NCBI RefSeq assembly: GCF_002750975.1
Contig: NZ_PEJS01000001.1
Coordinates: forward strand, 3,410,001-3,474,000
Direction: 5' to 3'
DNA: 64,000 nt
Origin: Stenotrophomonas indicatrix
GTDB taxonomy: Bacteria > Pseudomonadota > Gammaproteobacteria > Xanthomonadales > Xanthomonadaceae
A model generated the notes under the pieces. It ran no database searches and was not told where the DNA came from. It saw only the letters and a program-made list of their open reading frames with translations. The position numbers and the translations under genes are program-made. Below, in pieces: positions 43,250-51,361 of this stretch (its first letter is position 1; every line of letters begins with the position of its first letter).

Positions 43250-43332
43250 GGAAACTCCGCAGTACAAGCGCCAACCAGATCATAAGCCGCACGCAGCACT
43301 TCAGTTATACGGTCAGCCCCCACCGTGTCCAT
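43246..43332 (-). CDS. Possible 28-residue leader peptide upstream of higA
   Basis: An ATG at 43332 opens a frame of 28 codons (MDTVGADRITEVLRAAYDLV...CTAEFP) whose TGA shares its TG with the ATG of higA. The peptide would form an amphipathic helix. The ATG lies within the 3' end of the zinc-ribbon gene in another frame and has no clear ribosome-binding site. It is either a coupling leader or the decayed tail of a former partner gene, or chance. Confidence 0.3.
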   Translation of the reverse strand: MDTVGADRITEVLRAAYDLVGACTAEFP

Positions 43333-43651
43333 GCCGCCACATCCACCCCGCCACCGCCAGCCCGGCCACTATCACCAGCATCACCGGCAGCCCAAAGCGG
43401 TGCCGGAACGGGATCGGCACCCCGCCCAGCTGCTGGTCCATGCTTTCGGTATCCAGCACCCAGCCATGTTCGCAGCCGGTGCAGGCCAGCTCGTAGCGGC
43501 GCTGGTAGACGAAGCCGAACAGCAGGTCGATGCGCGCCATCCTGTAGCGCAGTTGCGGGGCGAATTCGGTTTCGGTCTGGCAGCGCAGGCAGTGGTGGGA
43601 TTCGGTAGGGCCGACAATCAGCACCCGCTCGTGTTGGCCGATCAGCAGCAT
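43313..43651 (-). CDS. Zinc-ribbon protein with C-terminal membrane helix
   Basis: A 112-residue protein. Two CxxC pairs (HHCLRCQTETEF and ACTGCEHGWVL, residues about 21-24 and 57-60) form a zinc ribbon; one hydrophobic helix (LPVMLVIVAGLAVAGWMW, about 88-105) anchors it, with a short His/Gly tail. Similar zinc-ribbon membrane proteins are common but uncharacterised. Its start lies three bases after the stop of the S41 peptidase gene, so they are one operon, suggesting a linked role. Confidence 0.82.
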   Translation of the reverse strand: MLLIGQHERVLIVGPTESHHCLRCQTETEFAPQLRYRMARIDLLFGFVYQRRYELACTGCEHGWVLDTESMDQQLGGVPIPFRHRFGLPVMLVIVAGLAVAGWMWRHGHGGG

Positions 43652-43654
43652 GGC

Positions 43655-44689
43655 TCAGCCGTCCTTGCAGGCCGGCTGGGCGAGCAACCATGTTTCTGCG
43701 GCCAGCAGGGTGGAAGGGCCACTGGGCGTGATCTGGTCGGGCTGCAGCTTGGCGCCATCGCCCTGTCCACTGCGGTCGGTCATCACATTCCCTGTCAGCA
43801 CAAGCATCGAGCCATCTACCAGAGGAACCGGGCGGTTGCCGGTGGAAAGGCCCGCGCTGGGCTGGCCGAAACTGCGGCTGCCCGGCTGACCGCGGAACGC
43901 CAGCGCCACGGCCTCGCCGGAACTGGCCGTGCCTGCACCCATCACGACCGCGACAGGTGCGGGCGACACCCGCAACGTGTAGGTGGCCTGACGCGAGCGC
44001 AGCGAGCCATTGCCGCCGGCCGTCACCGCTCCCTCCCCCTGCCGCCAGGGCTGCAGGCCGCCAGCACTGCGGAACCCACCAATCACACCTCCCTCGGGAT
44101 CCGTGGTTCCATGCAGCAACGGCAACAGTCCCAACAGCATGGGCCACATATTGCCGCCGCCATTGCTGCTTACATCCACCACCCAACCGCACCGTGCACC
44201 ATCATCCAAGGTGGCGATGCGCTGCTGCAGCGCCAGCGCGTACGCCTTGCGCGCCGTATAGCGCTCCTGCTCGCTCTTTCGCAGATCCTCAACGAAGGGG
44301 CTCACCTGCAATATGCCGATGCGTGGGTTGTCCTGCCGAGGCGCGGACAAGGCAGCGCTCTGGCCCCCGTTCAAACGCTGGGCGCGCTGGGAACGTTGGT
44401 GCTGCTCGCCGGGCGAGATCCATCGCCCATGCCCTCCGCTGCTGCGTGCAGCCGCCTCATCCAGCAAACGGCGTTGCAGAACGCGGTCACTGCCAGCGGC
44501 GGCCAGCTGCATGCGCACCTCGCTCCAATCCACGCGGTCGCGATACAGCGACTGCGTTTCCAGCAGTTCCAACATCTGGTCACGTGCTTCAGGCGTAGGC
44601 AGTTCGACCGCAGCTTCCGCCGCTCCGGCAGCGGATGGAATCAGAAGCATGCCGAGCATGGCTACGCGCGCATCCCTGTACTTCAGCAT
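43655..44689 (-). CDS. Periplasmic S41-family serine peptidase
   Basis: A 344-residue exported protein (signal peptide about residues 1-23, ending SAAGA). The S41 core is recognised from WVVDVSSNGGGNMWPML and VVMGAGTASSGEAVALAF, where the serine of TASSGE is the nucleophile, and GQPSAGLSTGN. The lysine found in CtpA-type GKG motifs is absent; the GxSTGN form is that of the nisin-resistance/IRBP-like branch, which uses a histidine instead, possibly that in GGHGRWIS near residue 86. No PDZ domain is evident. Cotranscribed with the zinc-ribbon protein. Confidence 0.85.
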   Translation of the reverse strand: MLKYRDARVAMLGMLLIPSAAGAAEAAVELPTPEARDQMLELLETQSLYRDRVDWSEVRMQLAAAGSDRVLQRRLLDEAAARSSGGHGRWISPGEQHQRSQRAQRLNGGQSAALSAPRQDNPRIGILQVSPFVEDLRKSEQERYTARKAYALALQQRIATLDDGARCGWVVDVSSNGGGNMWPMLLGLLPLLHGTTDPEGGVIGGFRSAGGLQPWRQGEGAVTAGGNGSLRSRQATYTLRVSPAPVAVVMGAGTASSGEAVALAFRGQPGSRSFGQPSAGLSTGNRPVPLVDGSMLVLTGNVMTDRSGQGDGAKLQPDQITPSGPSTLLAAETWLLAQPACKDG

Positions 44690-45081
44690 TGACGACTCCG
44701 TGTCATGTAGTGAACGGGAAGGATAACTGTGTCCAATGGCCTGGCGCTATCACGCAACGCGTCGTTTCTGGCACGACATGCACCCTCCGGAAATCTGCAA
44801 CTTCACTCATTCCAACAGGCCGGCCAGCGTGTGAAATTCCTTATGCCAGCGCGTTCTGTGTTGGCCGGGATTGGCGTCCCGAATGAAGCTTTTCAGAGGC
44901 GGGCTTGCAACGACGTTGCAGGACCGAACAATGCACCGTCCGTCGTTCTGCGGCGGGCGGTGCGAGGGGATCTTCCGGATCCGCCGGCTTCATTTCCTCT
45001 GGAAAGCTTCACCGGCACGCCAACCCGCACCGCCCGCCACCTTGCATTCCGCAGGTGGCCCAGCCCTGTGAGGTTGTTGCC
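44690..45081. other. Intergenic region with a long-range hairpin
   Basis: About 390 bases without a gene between the divergent S41 gene and the unknown gene at 45082. The only structure I see is GGCGGGCGGTGCG (44952-44964) paired perfectly with CGCACCGCCCGCC (45026-45038), with 61 bases between. The part near 44700-44850 is less GC-rich and likely carries the promoters. Confidence 0.5.
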
Positions 45082-45504
45082 ATGACCACGCTCTACCCCA
45101 CCTATCCGCGCCTGCACACATTGCTGGGCGATGCCCTGCCCGACCTGCAGCTGCCCAATGCCACTGCCGAAGCGTTGGAAGACGCGCTGACCGAAGCCGA
45201 TGAAGCTGCTCCCACGCCCGCCTTCTTCAAGCGGCTGCGCGACGTCACGCACTGCCACGCCGCTGACGGCGAGCCGTGGACGGAACTGCGCATCACGCCG
45301 GCGCGGGCGCGCGATCTGGCCTGCACCACGCGCTGCCTGCTGGCGTTGTCGGCGCTGGGAGGTGTGCTGCTGGCGACGCAGGCGGCGCGTGAACTGGACG
45401 ACGCGGAAGCGCAGTGCCCGCCGCTGACGGAGGAAGGGCTGTTGCACGCGGTGCAGCTGCTGGCCGATCACGCGGGCGCGTTGCTGGGGCGTTCGCCGTT
45501 GTGA
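45082..45504 (+). CDS. Conserved protein of unknown function
   Basis: A 140-residue, mostly helical, acidic protein. The central part has a moderately hydrophobic helix (TRCLLALSALGGVLLATQAA, about residues 80-100) that may be a membrane segment or a buried core helix. No recognised domain. An AGG lies about 10 bases before the ATG at 45082. The gene is preceded by a long-range hairpin in the 5' region and followed by a 53-base tandem repeat. Codon use is like the neighbours. Confidence 0.65.
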   Translation: MTTLYPTYPRLHTLLGDALPDLQLPNATAEALEDALTEADEAAPTPAFFKRLRDVTHCHAADGEPWTELRITPARARDLACTTRCLLALSALGGVLLATQAARELDDAEAQCPPLTEEGLLHAVQLLADHAGALLGRSPL

Positions 45505-45542
45505 TGCAGCGGCGTTGGGATTGCTTGATTGGTAGCCAGGGC

Positions 45543-45755
45543 GTGTCGACCGAGGTCGACACCTACCAGAGCGGGTCATGGCGCTGGAGGGATTCGTGTC
45601 GACCGAGGTCGACACCTACCAGAGCGGATCATGGCGCCGGGGGGATTCGTGCCGACCTGGGTCGGCACCCACCAGAGCGGGTCATGGCGTCGGTTGGATT
45701 CGTGTCGACCAAGGTCGACACCCACCCAAGCGAAGGTCGTCACCAGTCCGCGCGC
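45543..45755. repeat. 53-base tandem repeat of SalI-like palindromes, four copies
   Basis: Unit starts at 45543, 45596, 45649 and 45702, an exact period of 53. Each begins with a hairpin: GTGTCGACC-GA-GGTCGACAC twice, GTGCCGACC-TG-GGTCGGCAC, then GTGTCGACC-AA-GGTCGACAC, followed by a spacer with AGAGCGGGTCATGGCG. The third copy changes both stem strands together. The last copy runs into the autotransporter stop region. Confidence 0.85.
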
Positions 45756-48700
45756 AGGCCGATGTTGCCTTCGATGATGCGGCGCTTGCCGTTGTCGCTG
45801 CCACCCACCTCGCGGGTGTAGTCGGCCACGGCATACGCGCTGATCGTGCGGTTGAAGCGCCCGACCACGCCGACACCGGCCTCCACAGCACGCGAGCGTT
45901 GCGAATTGATGATCGCGTCGCTGTCGAACAGGATGCGGTCCTCGCCCGAACGGCCATGCCAGTAGTTCAACTTGAAGTACGGCTGCCAGCCGTTGTCGGC
46001 CAACTGGTAATCGCCCGCCAGGCGCAGGCCGACGCGGCCGGTCCAGGCGTTGTCGTTGTCGAAGGAAACGGTGGACACCAGATCACGCTGGTCATCCAGT
46101 GAACTGCGCTGCCAGATCACCTGCAGCTGCGGTTCCAGCCACCACGTTGACTGCCCGAACTGCAGCAGTGGCTTGCCCGCTTCCAGCGACAGCGTGGTGC
46201 CATCGCCCTTGAGGTCGATGCCCAGCCCGCGCGAGGAGCGCGTGCGGCCGTCGTAGCGGCTCTGCATCGCCACCGCGTCGATGTAGCCGCCGCTGCTGTC
46301 GGTCAACGTCCAGTACAGGCCCACGTGCTTGTCGTCCAACCGGCTCTGGCCGACCAACACGTTGTCCCAGCCCACCGCCAGGCCGGTGATCCTGCCATCG
46401 GCGCGGGTGCGGCCGACGAACACGCCGATCTGGTTGCGGTGGCTGTCACCGCTGGCAGCCCACACATCCAGGCCTGCCTGCACACCCATCACGTCACCAT
46501 CGAAGCCGGGCCGTGCATCGCCTTTCCAGTGGATCTCGCTGCTCTGCCCGACCAGCCGTCCCCATGCCGTGCGGAAGGCGCCCTGGTTGTACAGCAGGCG
46601 CTGTTCGCCCTGGCGCTCATGGAAGGTCCCCAGGCTGGCCAGCGAGGTCTCGCGCAGCAGCGGTGGCACCACGGCGTAGGCCGCGGTCTCCAGGCGGTAG
46701 AGCGGCACCAGGCCGTTCTCGTTCGGCGCGGCGGGCCTTGCCCCCGCACTGGGCGGCGGCGAACCGGTGCCGGGCAGGCTGCCACCGGCCACCGGCACGT
46801 CCGGTACGGGTGGATCACTGGGCGGCGCTACCGGCGCAGGTTCCGGCGGCGGTGGCGGCGGTGCCGTCTCGCCTGCGGTCAGGTCCGGATCGGTGGCGCC
46901 CTCTGGCGGCGGTGGGGGTGCCGGGGGAATCGGCGGCGGTGGCGCCACCGGGGGCGTCGGCGGTGGCGGCGGGAGTACGTCGCCGCCGCCGTTCGGCGCG
47001 GGCGTCGGCCCTGCCGCCAATGTCGAACGCAGGTACCAGTTCTCGCCGGTGCCGGCGCTGACGCCGCCCTTGAACAGGAAATACTCGTAGGCACCGGCCG
47101 AGACCGGTGCGAACAACGAGAACGCGCTTGGCGCGGTGGTTGCGCCGTTCAGCGCCTGCACCACCAGGATACCGTCGACCAGCGTGGCCGCTCCTCCGCC
47201 ACCGGTGTTGATGATGCCAAGGCCGGTGCTGCCGGTGGCGGTGCCGCCATCAAAGACCAGGCGGTCGCTGGCTGAGTCGTCCGCACCCAGCACGGTCTGC
47301 AGGTACACGCCACCGCCGTCGCCGCGATAGTTGCCACGGATGGTGAAGGCATCGCCGGCGCCGCTGTTGTTGGTCAGATCAACGCGCCCGGCGTTGACCA
47401 TGTTCACCAGCGCAGCTGCCGCGAACGGACGGATCGCATGGTTGCCGCCACCGCCGAACAGCGTGCTGGTCTCGTCCACGTTCAAGCTGCCGGTGCCGGT
47501 GGCACTGTCGCCCAGCACCAGGTCGCCATCGAAGGTGAGCTCGGTGCTGCTGGCCAGGCTGATCGCTTCCCAGTTCTGGAAGCGCCCGACACCAGCGGTC
47601 TTGACGTTGTTGAAGCTGAGGCGATCGCTGCCGGTGCCACCATCGAACAGCGGTACAGCGCCGAGGTTGGCCTGGTTGAGATTGCCCAGGGTCGCGACGT
47701 CATCGTCGGGACCCATGTCGATGGCGCCGTAGACAATGCCGCCGCCATTCCAGTTGAAGGTGTCGTTGCCGGTACTCAGCAGCACCTGGCCACGCACCGT
47801 GCCACCGGTGATGGTGACGCTGTCGACGCCGCCACTGACGCTGATGTTGCCGCCGATGTAGGCGTCGTTGGAGATGATGATGGTGTCGGTGTCGAAGCCG
47901 GTGACCACGTTACCGTCGACGGTGCCGCCGGACATGTCCCACAGGTTCTTGTCCAGTTTCATGTTGACGCGGCCGATGCGGCCGCCGGTCATCCACGCCT
48001 GGTCGCCATCTTCGAACGCGCCGACGATGCGGCCACCGCTCATGCGGAAGGTGTCGATGTTGTCGCCCTGCTGCAGGGCGCCGATGGTGCCGCCGGTCAT
48101 GACGAAATCATCGCGGCCACTGCCCTGCGTCACCAGTCCGGTGATGGTGCCGGCGTTGACGGTCAGCTGGTCATCGCCATTGCCCTGGTCGAGGCTGTCG
48201 ATGGTGCCGCCGCTGAGCAGGAGCACGTCGTTGCCATCGCCCTGCTGCACGCCACCGCTGATGCTGCCGCCCAGCATCTGCAGACGATCGTTGCCGGCAC
48301 CGAACTGCACGCCGCTGCTGCCACTAATGGTGCCGCGGTTGACCAGCTCGCTGTCGCCGGCACCGCTGAACTGCAGTGCGATACCGCTGCCGGAACTGAT
48401 GCTGCCGGTGTTGTCGACGCGGCTGCCGCCGCCAAGCTGTACCGCGGTACCGCTCGCCGAGCTGATGGTGCCGAGATTGGTGAGCACGTGCCCGCCCGCG
48501 CCGAGCAGGGAGACGGCGCTGCCCGCGCCGGCCTGCTGCAGCTGCGCGCCATTGCCAACATTCACGGTGATGCCTGCCGCGCCACTGGCGCTGATGGCTG
48601 CTGTCTCGGGATTGGGGGCGGTGCTGCTGCAGGTGACGGTCTGCCCGGCCACGGGAGCCGTCGTATCGCACCCGGCCCAGGCGGCAGGGGCGGACAGGGC

Positions 48701-48784
48701 AAGCAGCGAGGGCATCGCCAGAATCTGCAGCAGGGAAACGGTCAAGTGTCGCTGGCGGAACCCGCGCGGGACGACATGGTACAT
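45740..48784 (-). CDS. Autotransporter (type V secretion) with GxGxD-repeat passenger
   Basis: A 1014-residue autotransporter. An extended signal peptide (residues about 1-37, ending PAAWAG) leads to a passenger predicted to be a beta-helix. Residues about 120-350 consist of coils of roughly 20 residues with the pattern GxGxD-hydrophobic-GGxI (GAGNDRLQMLGGSI, GDGNDVLLLSGGTI, GNGDDQLTVNAGTI and others). A proline-rich linker of about 90 residues (590-685, PPPPPTPPVAPPPP and similar) precedes the translocator barrel (about 720-1014) that ends in GNIGLRADW, an aromatic terminal residue. AGGAG precedes the ATG at 48784. Likely a surface adhesin or biofilm protein; no catalytic site is visible. 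Confidence 0.9.
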   Translation of the reverse strand: MYHVVPRGFRQRHLTVSLLQILAMPSLLALSAPAAWAGCDTTAPVAGQTVTCSSTAPNPETAAISASGAAGITVNVGNGAQLQQAGAGSAVSLLGAGGHVLTNLGTISSASGTAVQLGGGSRVDNTGSISSGSGIALQFSGAGDSELVNRGTISGSSGVQFGAGNDRLQMLGGSISGGVQQGDGNDVLLLSGGTIDSLDQGNGDDQLTVNAGTITGLVTQGSGRDDFVMTGGTIGALQQGDNIDTFRMSGGRIVGAFEDGDQAWMTGGRIGRVNMKLDKNLWDMSGGTVDGNVVTGFDTDTIIISNDAYIGGNISVSGGVDSVTITGGTVRGQVLLSTGNDTFNWNGGGIVYGAIDMGPDDDVATLGNLNQANLGAVPLFDGGTGSDRLSFNNVKTAGVGRFQNWEAISLASSTELTFDGDLVLGDSATGTGSLNVDETSTLFGGGGNHAIRPFAAAALVNMVNAGRVDLTNNSGAGDAFTIRGNYRGDGGGVYLQTVLGADDSASDRLVFDGGTATGSTGLGIINTGGGGAATLVDGILVVQALNGATTAPSAFSLFAPVSAGAYEYFLFKGGVSAGTGENWYLRSTLAAGPTPAPNGGGDVLPPPPPTPPVAPPPPIPPAPPPPPEGATDPDLTAGETAPPPPPPEPAPVAPPSDPPVPDVPVAGGSLPGTGSPPPSAGARPAAPNENGLVPLYRLETAAYAVVPPLLRETSLASLGTFHERQGEQRLLYNQGAFRTAWGRLVGQSSEIHWKGDARPGFDGDVMGVQAGLDVWAASGDSHRNQIGVFVGRTRADGRITGLAVGWDNVLVGQSRLDDKHVGLYWTLTDSSGGYIDAVAMQSRYDGRTRSSRGLGIDLKGDGTTLSLEAGKPLLQFGQSTWWLEPQLQVIWQRSSLDDQRDLVSTVSFDNDNAWTGRVGLRLAGDYQLADNGWQPYFKLNYWHGRSGEDRILFDSDAIINSQRSRAVEAGVGVVGRFNRTISAYAVADYTREVGGSDNGKRRIIEGNIGLRADW

Positions 48785-48977
48785 ACAGCACTCCTGGGTC
48801 GGGGGATCAGGAACTGCGGATGCTCTGTACGACACTGCTGATGCAGTCTGCCCTGCCATGAATGGTTTCGATAGGTGAACTTATCGGCAGTCGGTCACGC
48901 TTTCGTTGTGAAACCGGGAAGTAGTCACGCAGCCCGCATGTCGATGAACCGATTCATTTCCCATCGCCCGGATGGAA

Positions 48978-49114
48978 CATCCACGCATGGCGTGGATCTA
49001 CAGCGGGCATGCCACGTGTGGATGGGCCATGGATCCGCGCCACGCGTGGATGAACCGTGGCGCCACACCACACACGGATTGGCCATGCCCAGTAGACCCA
49101 CGCCATGCGTGGAT
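48978..49114. repeat. Cluster of ATCCACGC-family palindromes
   Basis: Three to four related hairpins: ATCCACGCATGGCGTGGAT at 48980, GCCACGTGTGGATGGGCCAT, ATCCGCGCCACGCGTGGAT and GACCCACGCCATGCGTGGAT. They occupy most of the 358-base gap between nagX and the autotransporter start; the autotransporter promoter probably lies in the AT-richer part 48860-48960. Confidence 0.75.
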
Positions 49115-49142
49115 GGGCCTTTCTCCACGATGTTTGCCGCGC

Positions 49143-50210
49143 TCAGATCTTCAGATAAATGCGACGTCGGTCCAACCACCACGCCACGCCCCACCACAGC
49201 GCGACGAACGCCAGCGCCTGCAGCATCGAGGCCAGCTCCAGCGCCTGTGGCATTGCTGCGGCCAACTGTTGCCAGACCCAACCCCAGGCGCCGGTGGCCA
49301 ACAGGATCACCGACATCACCGAGGCACCCAGATAGGCGGTGATGGCATTGACGCCGAAGCGCCGGCCCAGTGCCGGCCATCCCTTGCGGTCGATCAGCAG
49401 GTGGCCCAGCCACAATGCCAGCGCGGCCAGGCCACCGGTCCACAGCACGTAGCTGGGCGTCCACAGCTGCTTGTTGAGCGGCAGTACGGTTGCCAGCAGC
49501 AGGCCAAGCACGGCGGTGACCGCACCCAGCGCGGCCAATGCACCGGCGCGGCCACTGCGCAGCAGGCCACCGGCCAGCAGGCCCAGCACGGTGCTGGCCA
49601 ATGCGCCGAGACTGCTCAGCAATCCTTCCGGGTCATGGCCCAGACCGGTATCGGCCTGCCATTGGTAGATCCATGGCGCGAACAAGGTGGTATCCAGGCG
49701 ACTGGCCGGGTTGGTCCACGGCGCCAGGTCACCCACGCCCAGCAGCAGCGCGGCGTAACCCACCAGCAGCGCTACCAGCGCGGCCGCCTGCACGCGCGGG
49801 CGCGCATACACCGCCAGCACGCCCACCACGGCCGCGCACAGCGCAATGCGCTGCAGCACGCCCCAGATGCGGAAATGGTTCGTGTGCAGTGCCCACCACA
49901 CCAGCAGGTGCAGCAGCACACCGGCAACGGCGATGCGCAACGCGCGTTCCAGCACGCCACGTGCAAGCGCAGGCCGTGCGGCCGGATCCAGCGCGCGCGG
50001 TGCGACGCTGAAGGCCATCGACACGCCAACAAGGAACAGGAAGAACGGGAACACCAGATCGGTCGGCGTACAACCGTGCCAGTCGGAATGGCGCAGCGGT
50101 GCGAACACCGCGCTCCAGTCGCCTGGGTTGTTGACCAGCAGCATCGCCGCCACGGTCATGCCGCGCAGGGCGTCGATCGAGCCCAACCGGTGTGGCGGCG
50201 CGCTGCTCAT
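49143..50210 (-). CDS. nagX: NagX-type multi-pass membrane protein (acyltransferase-like)
   Basis: A 355-residue inner-membrane protein with about ten helices, related to heparan-alpha-glucosaminide N-acetyltransferase and to the DUF5009/NagX proteins of bacterial GlcNAc clusters. The N-terminal motif RLGSIDALRGMTVAAMLLVN and DLVFPFFLFLVGVSMAFS are diagnostic. It is the last gene of the nag operon, beginning two bases after nagA ends, which supports a role in amino-sugar transport or acetylation. The exact activity is not established. Confidence 0.88.
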   Translation of the reverse strand: MSSAPPHRLGSIDALRGMTVAAMLLVNNPGDWSAVFAPLRHSDWHGCTPTDLVFPFFLFLVGVSMAFSVAPRALDPAARPALARGVLERALRIAVAGVLLHLLVWWALHTNHFRIWGVLQRIALCAAVVGVLAVYARPRVQAAALVALLVGYAALLLGVGDLAPWTNPASRLDTTLFAPWIYQWQADTGLGHDPEGLLSSLGALASTVLGLLAGGLLRSGRAGALAALGAVTAVLGLLLATVLPLNKQLWTPSYVLWTGGLAALALWLGHLLIDRKGWPALGRRFGVNAITAYLGASVMSVILLATGAWGWVWQQLAAAMPQALELASMLQALAFVALWWGVAWWLDRRRIYLKI

Positions 50211-50212
50211 CG

Positions 50213-51361
50213 TCAGGCCGCCTCGTACTGGCCGGCGATCCACGTACCACGCACCTGCAGCGCGTCGTCCAGCAGCACCAGGTCGGCCTGGTAGCCCTCG
50301 GCGATGTAACCCAGGCGATCATCGACATTGAGGAACTGCGCCGGATAGGTCGAGGCCATGCGCGCGGCTTCAGCCAGCGGCTGGCGCAGCAACTGCACGG
50401 TGTTGCGCACGGCGGTGGCCATGTCCAGCGCCGAACCGGCCAGCGAGCCGGCCGCGTTGCGCACCACGCCGTCGATGGCAGTAATGGTTTCGCCATACAG
50501 CACGTAGCTCGGATCGTCGGCACCGACCGGCGGCATCGCGTCGGTCACCAGCAGCAGGCGGCCACGCGGCTTGGCCGCCAGCGCCACCCGCAGGCTGGCC
50601 GGATGCACGTGCACGCCATCGACGATGATGCCGATCCAGCTGTCGCGATCTTCCAGCGCCGCGCCGACTGCGCCGGGTTCGCGGCCCTGCAGCGGCGACA
50701 TCGCGTTGTACAGATGGGTGAAGCCACGCACGCCGGCATCGAGGCCGGCACGGATCTCTTCATAGGTGCCGGCCGTGTGGCCAGCAGCGACGATCACACC
50801 GCGCTCGACCAGCGCGCGGATGGTCTCCAGCGGCACGCGCTCGGGCGCCAGGGTCAGCAGGGTCACGCCGTTGTCCAGCGACGACGCCAGTTCGATTTCC
50901 TGCTCGTCCGGCACGCGGAACTTGCTGGCATCGTGCGTGCCCTTGCGCGCCGGTGCGATGTAAGGGCCTTCCAGGTGGATGCCGATCACGCCGGGCACGC
51001 CCTGTGCGATCGCCTGGCGCATCGCGCCGATCGCCTCGCGCATCACGACCACGTCGTCACTGATCAGGGTCGGCAGCATCGCCGTGGTGCCGAAGCGGCG
51101 ATGCGCACGGGCAATCGTGTGCAGCGACTCGACGTCGGGCGTGTTGTTGAACAGCGCGCCGCCACCGCCATTGACCTGTACATCGATGAAGCCGGGCAGC
51201 AGCCAGCCACCGCCCAGATCCACCTGCTCGTCGGCCGTACCCAGCTGCGGCGCCGCGTCGGGCAGCAGCGCGCTGATGTGGCCGTCTTCGATCACCACCG
51301 CAAGATCATCGCGGAACTCATCGCCGGCAAGAATGCGGGCATTGCGCAGGACGGTTGCCAT
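50213..51361 (-). CDS. nagA: N-acetylglucosamine-6-phosphate deacetylase
   Basis: A 382-residue amidohydrolase that removes acetate from GlcNAc-6-phosphate. Motifs: GFIDVQVNGGGG, the glutamate metal ligand in GIHLEGPYIAP, the histidines in VAAGHTAGTYEE and GFTHLYNAMSPLQGREPG, and the catalytic aspartate in LLVTDAMPPVG. The usual HxH of the family is replaced by QxN as in other NagA proteins. Start ATG at 51361 overlaps the stop of the deaminase gene (TGATG). Third enzyme of the nag operon. Confidence 0.96.
   Translation of the reverse strand: MATVLRNARILAGDEFRDDLAVVIEDGHISALLPDAAPQLGTADEQVDLGGGWLLPGFIDVQVNGGGGALFNNTPDVESLHTIARAHRRFGTTAMLPTLISDDVVVMREAIGAMRQAIAQGVPGVIGIHLEGPYIAPARKGTHDASKFRVPDEQEIELASSLDNGVTLLTLAPERVPLETIRALVERGVIVAAGHTAGTYEEIRAGLDAGVRGFTHLYNAMSPLQGREPGAVGAALEDRDSWIGIIVDGVHVHPASLRVALAAKPRGRLLLVTDAMPPVGADDPSYVLYGETITAIDGVVRNAAGSLAGSALDMATAVRNTVQLLRQPLAEAARMASTYPAQFLNVDDRLGYIAEGYQADLVLLDDALQVRGTWIAGQYEAA

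Noticed and set aside
44635..45081. Possible small genes in the gap upstream of the unknown gene at 45082
   Set aside because: Frames there have poor codon bias, no ribosome-binding sites and overlap a strong hairpin.
45543..45755. 53-base tandem repeat considered as a CRISPR fragment
   Set aside because: Spacer parts are near-identical among copies and the repeat is a GTAG-type hairpin; it is a tandem REP.
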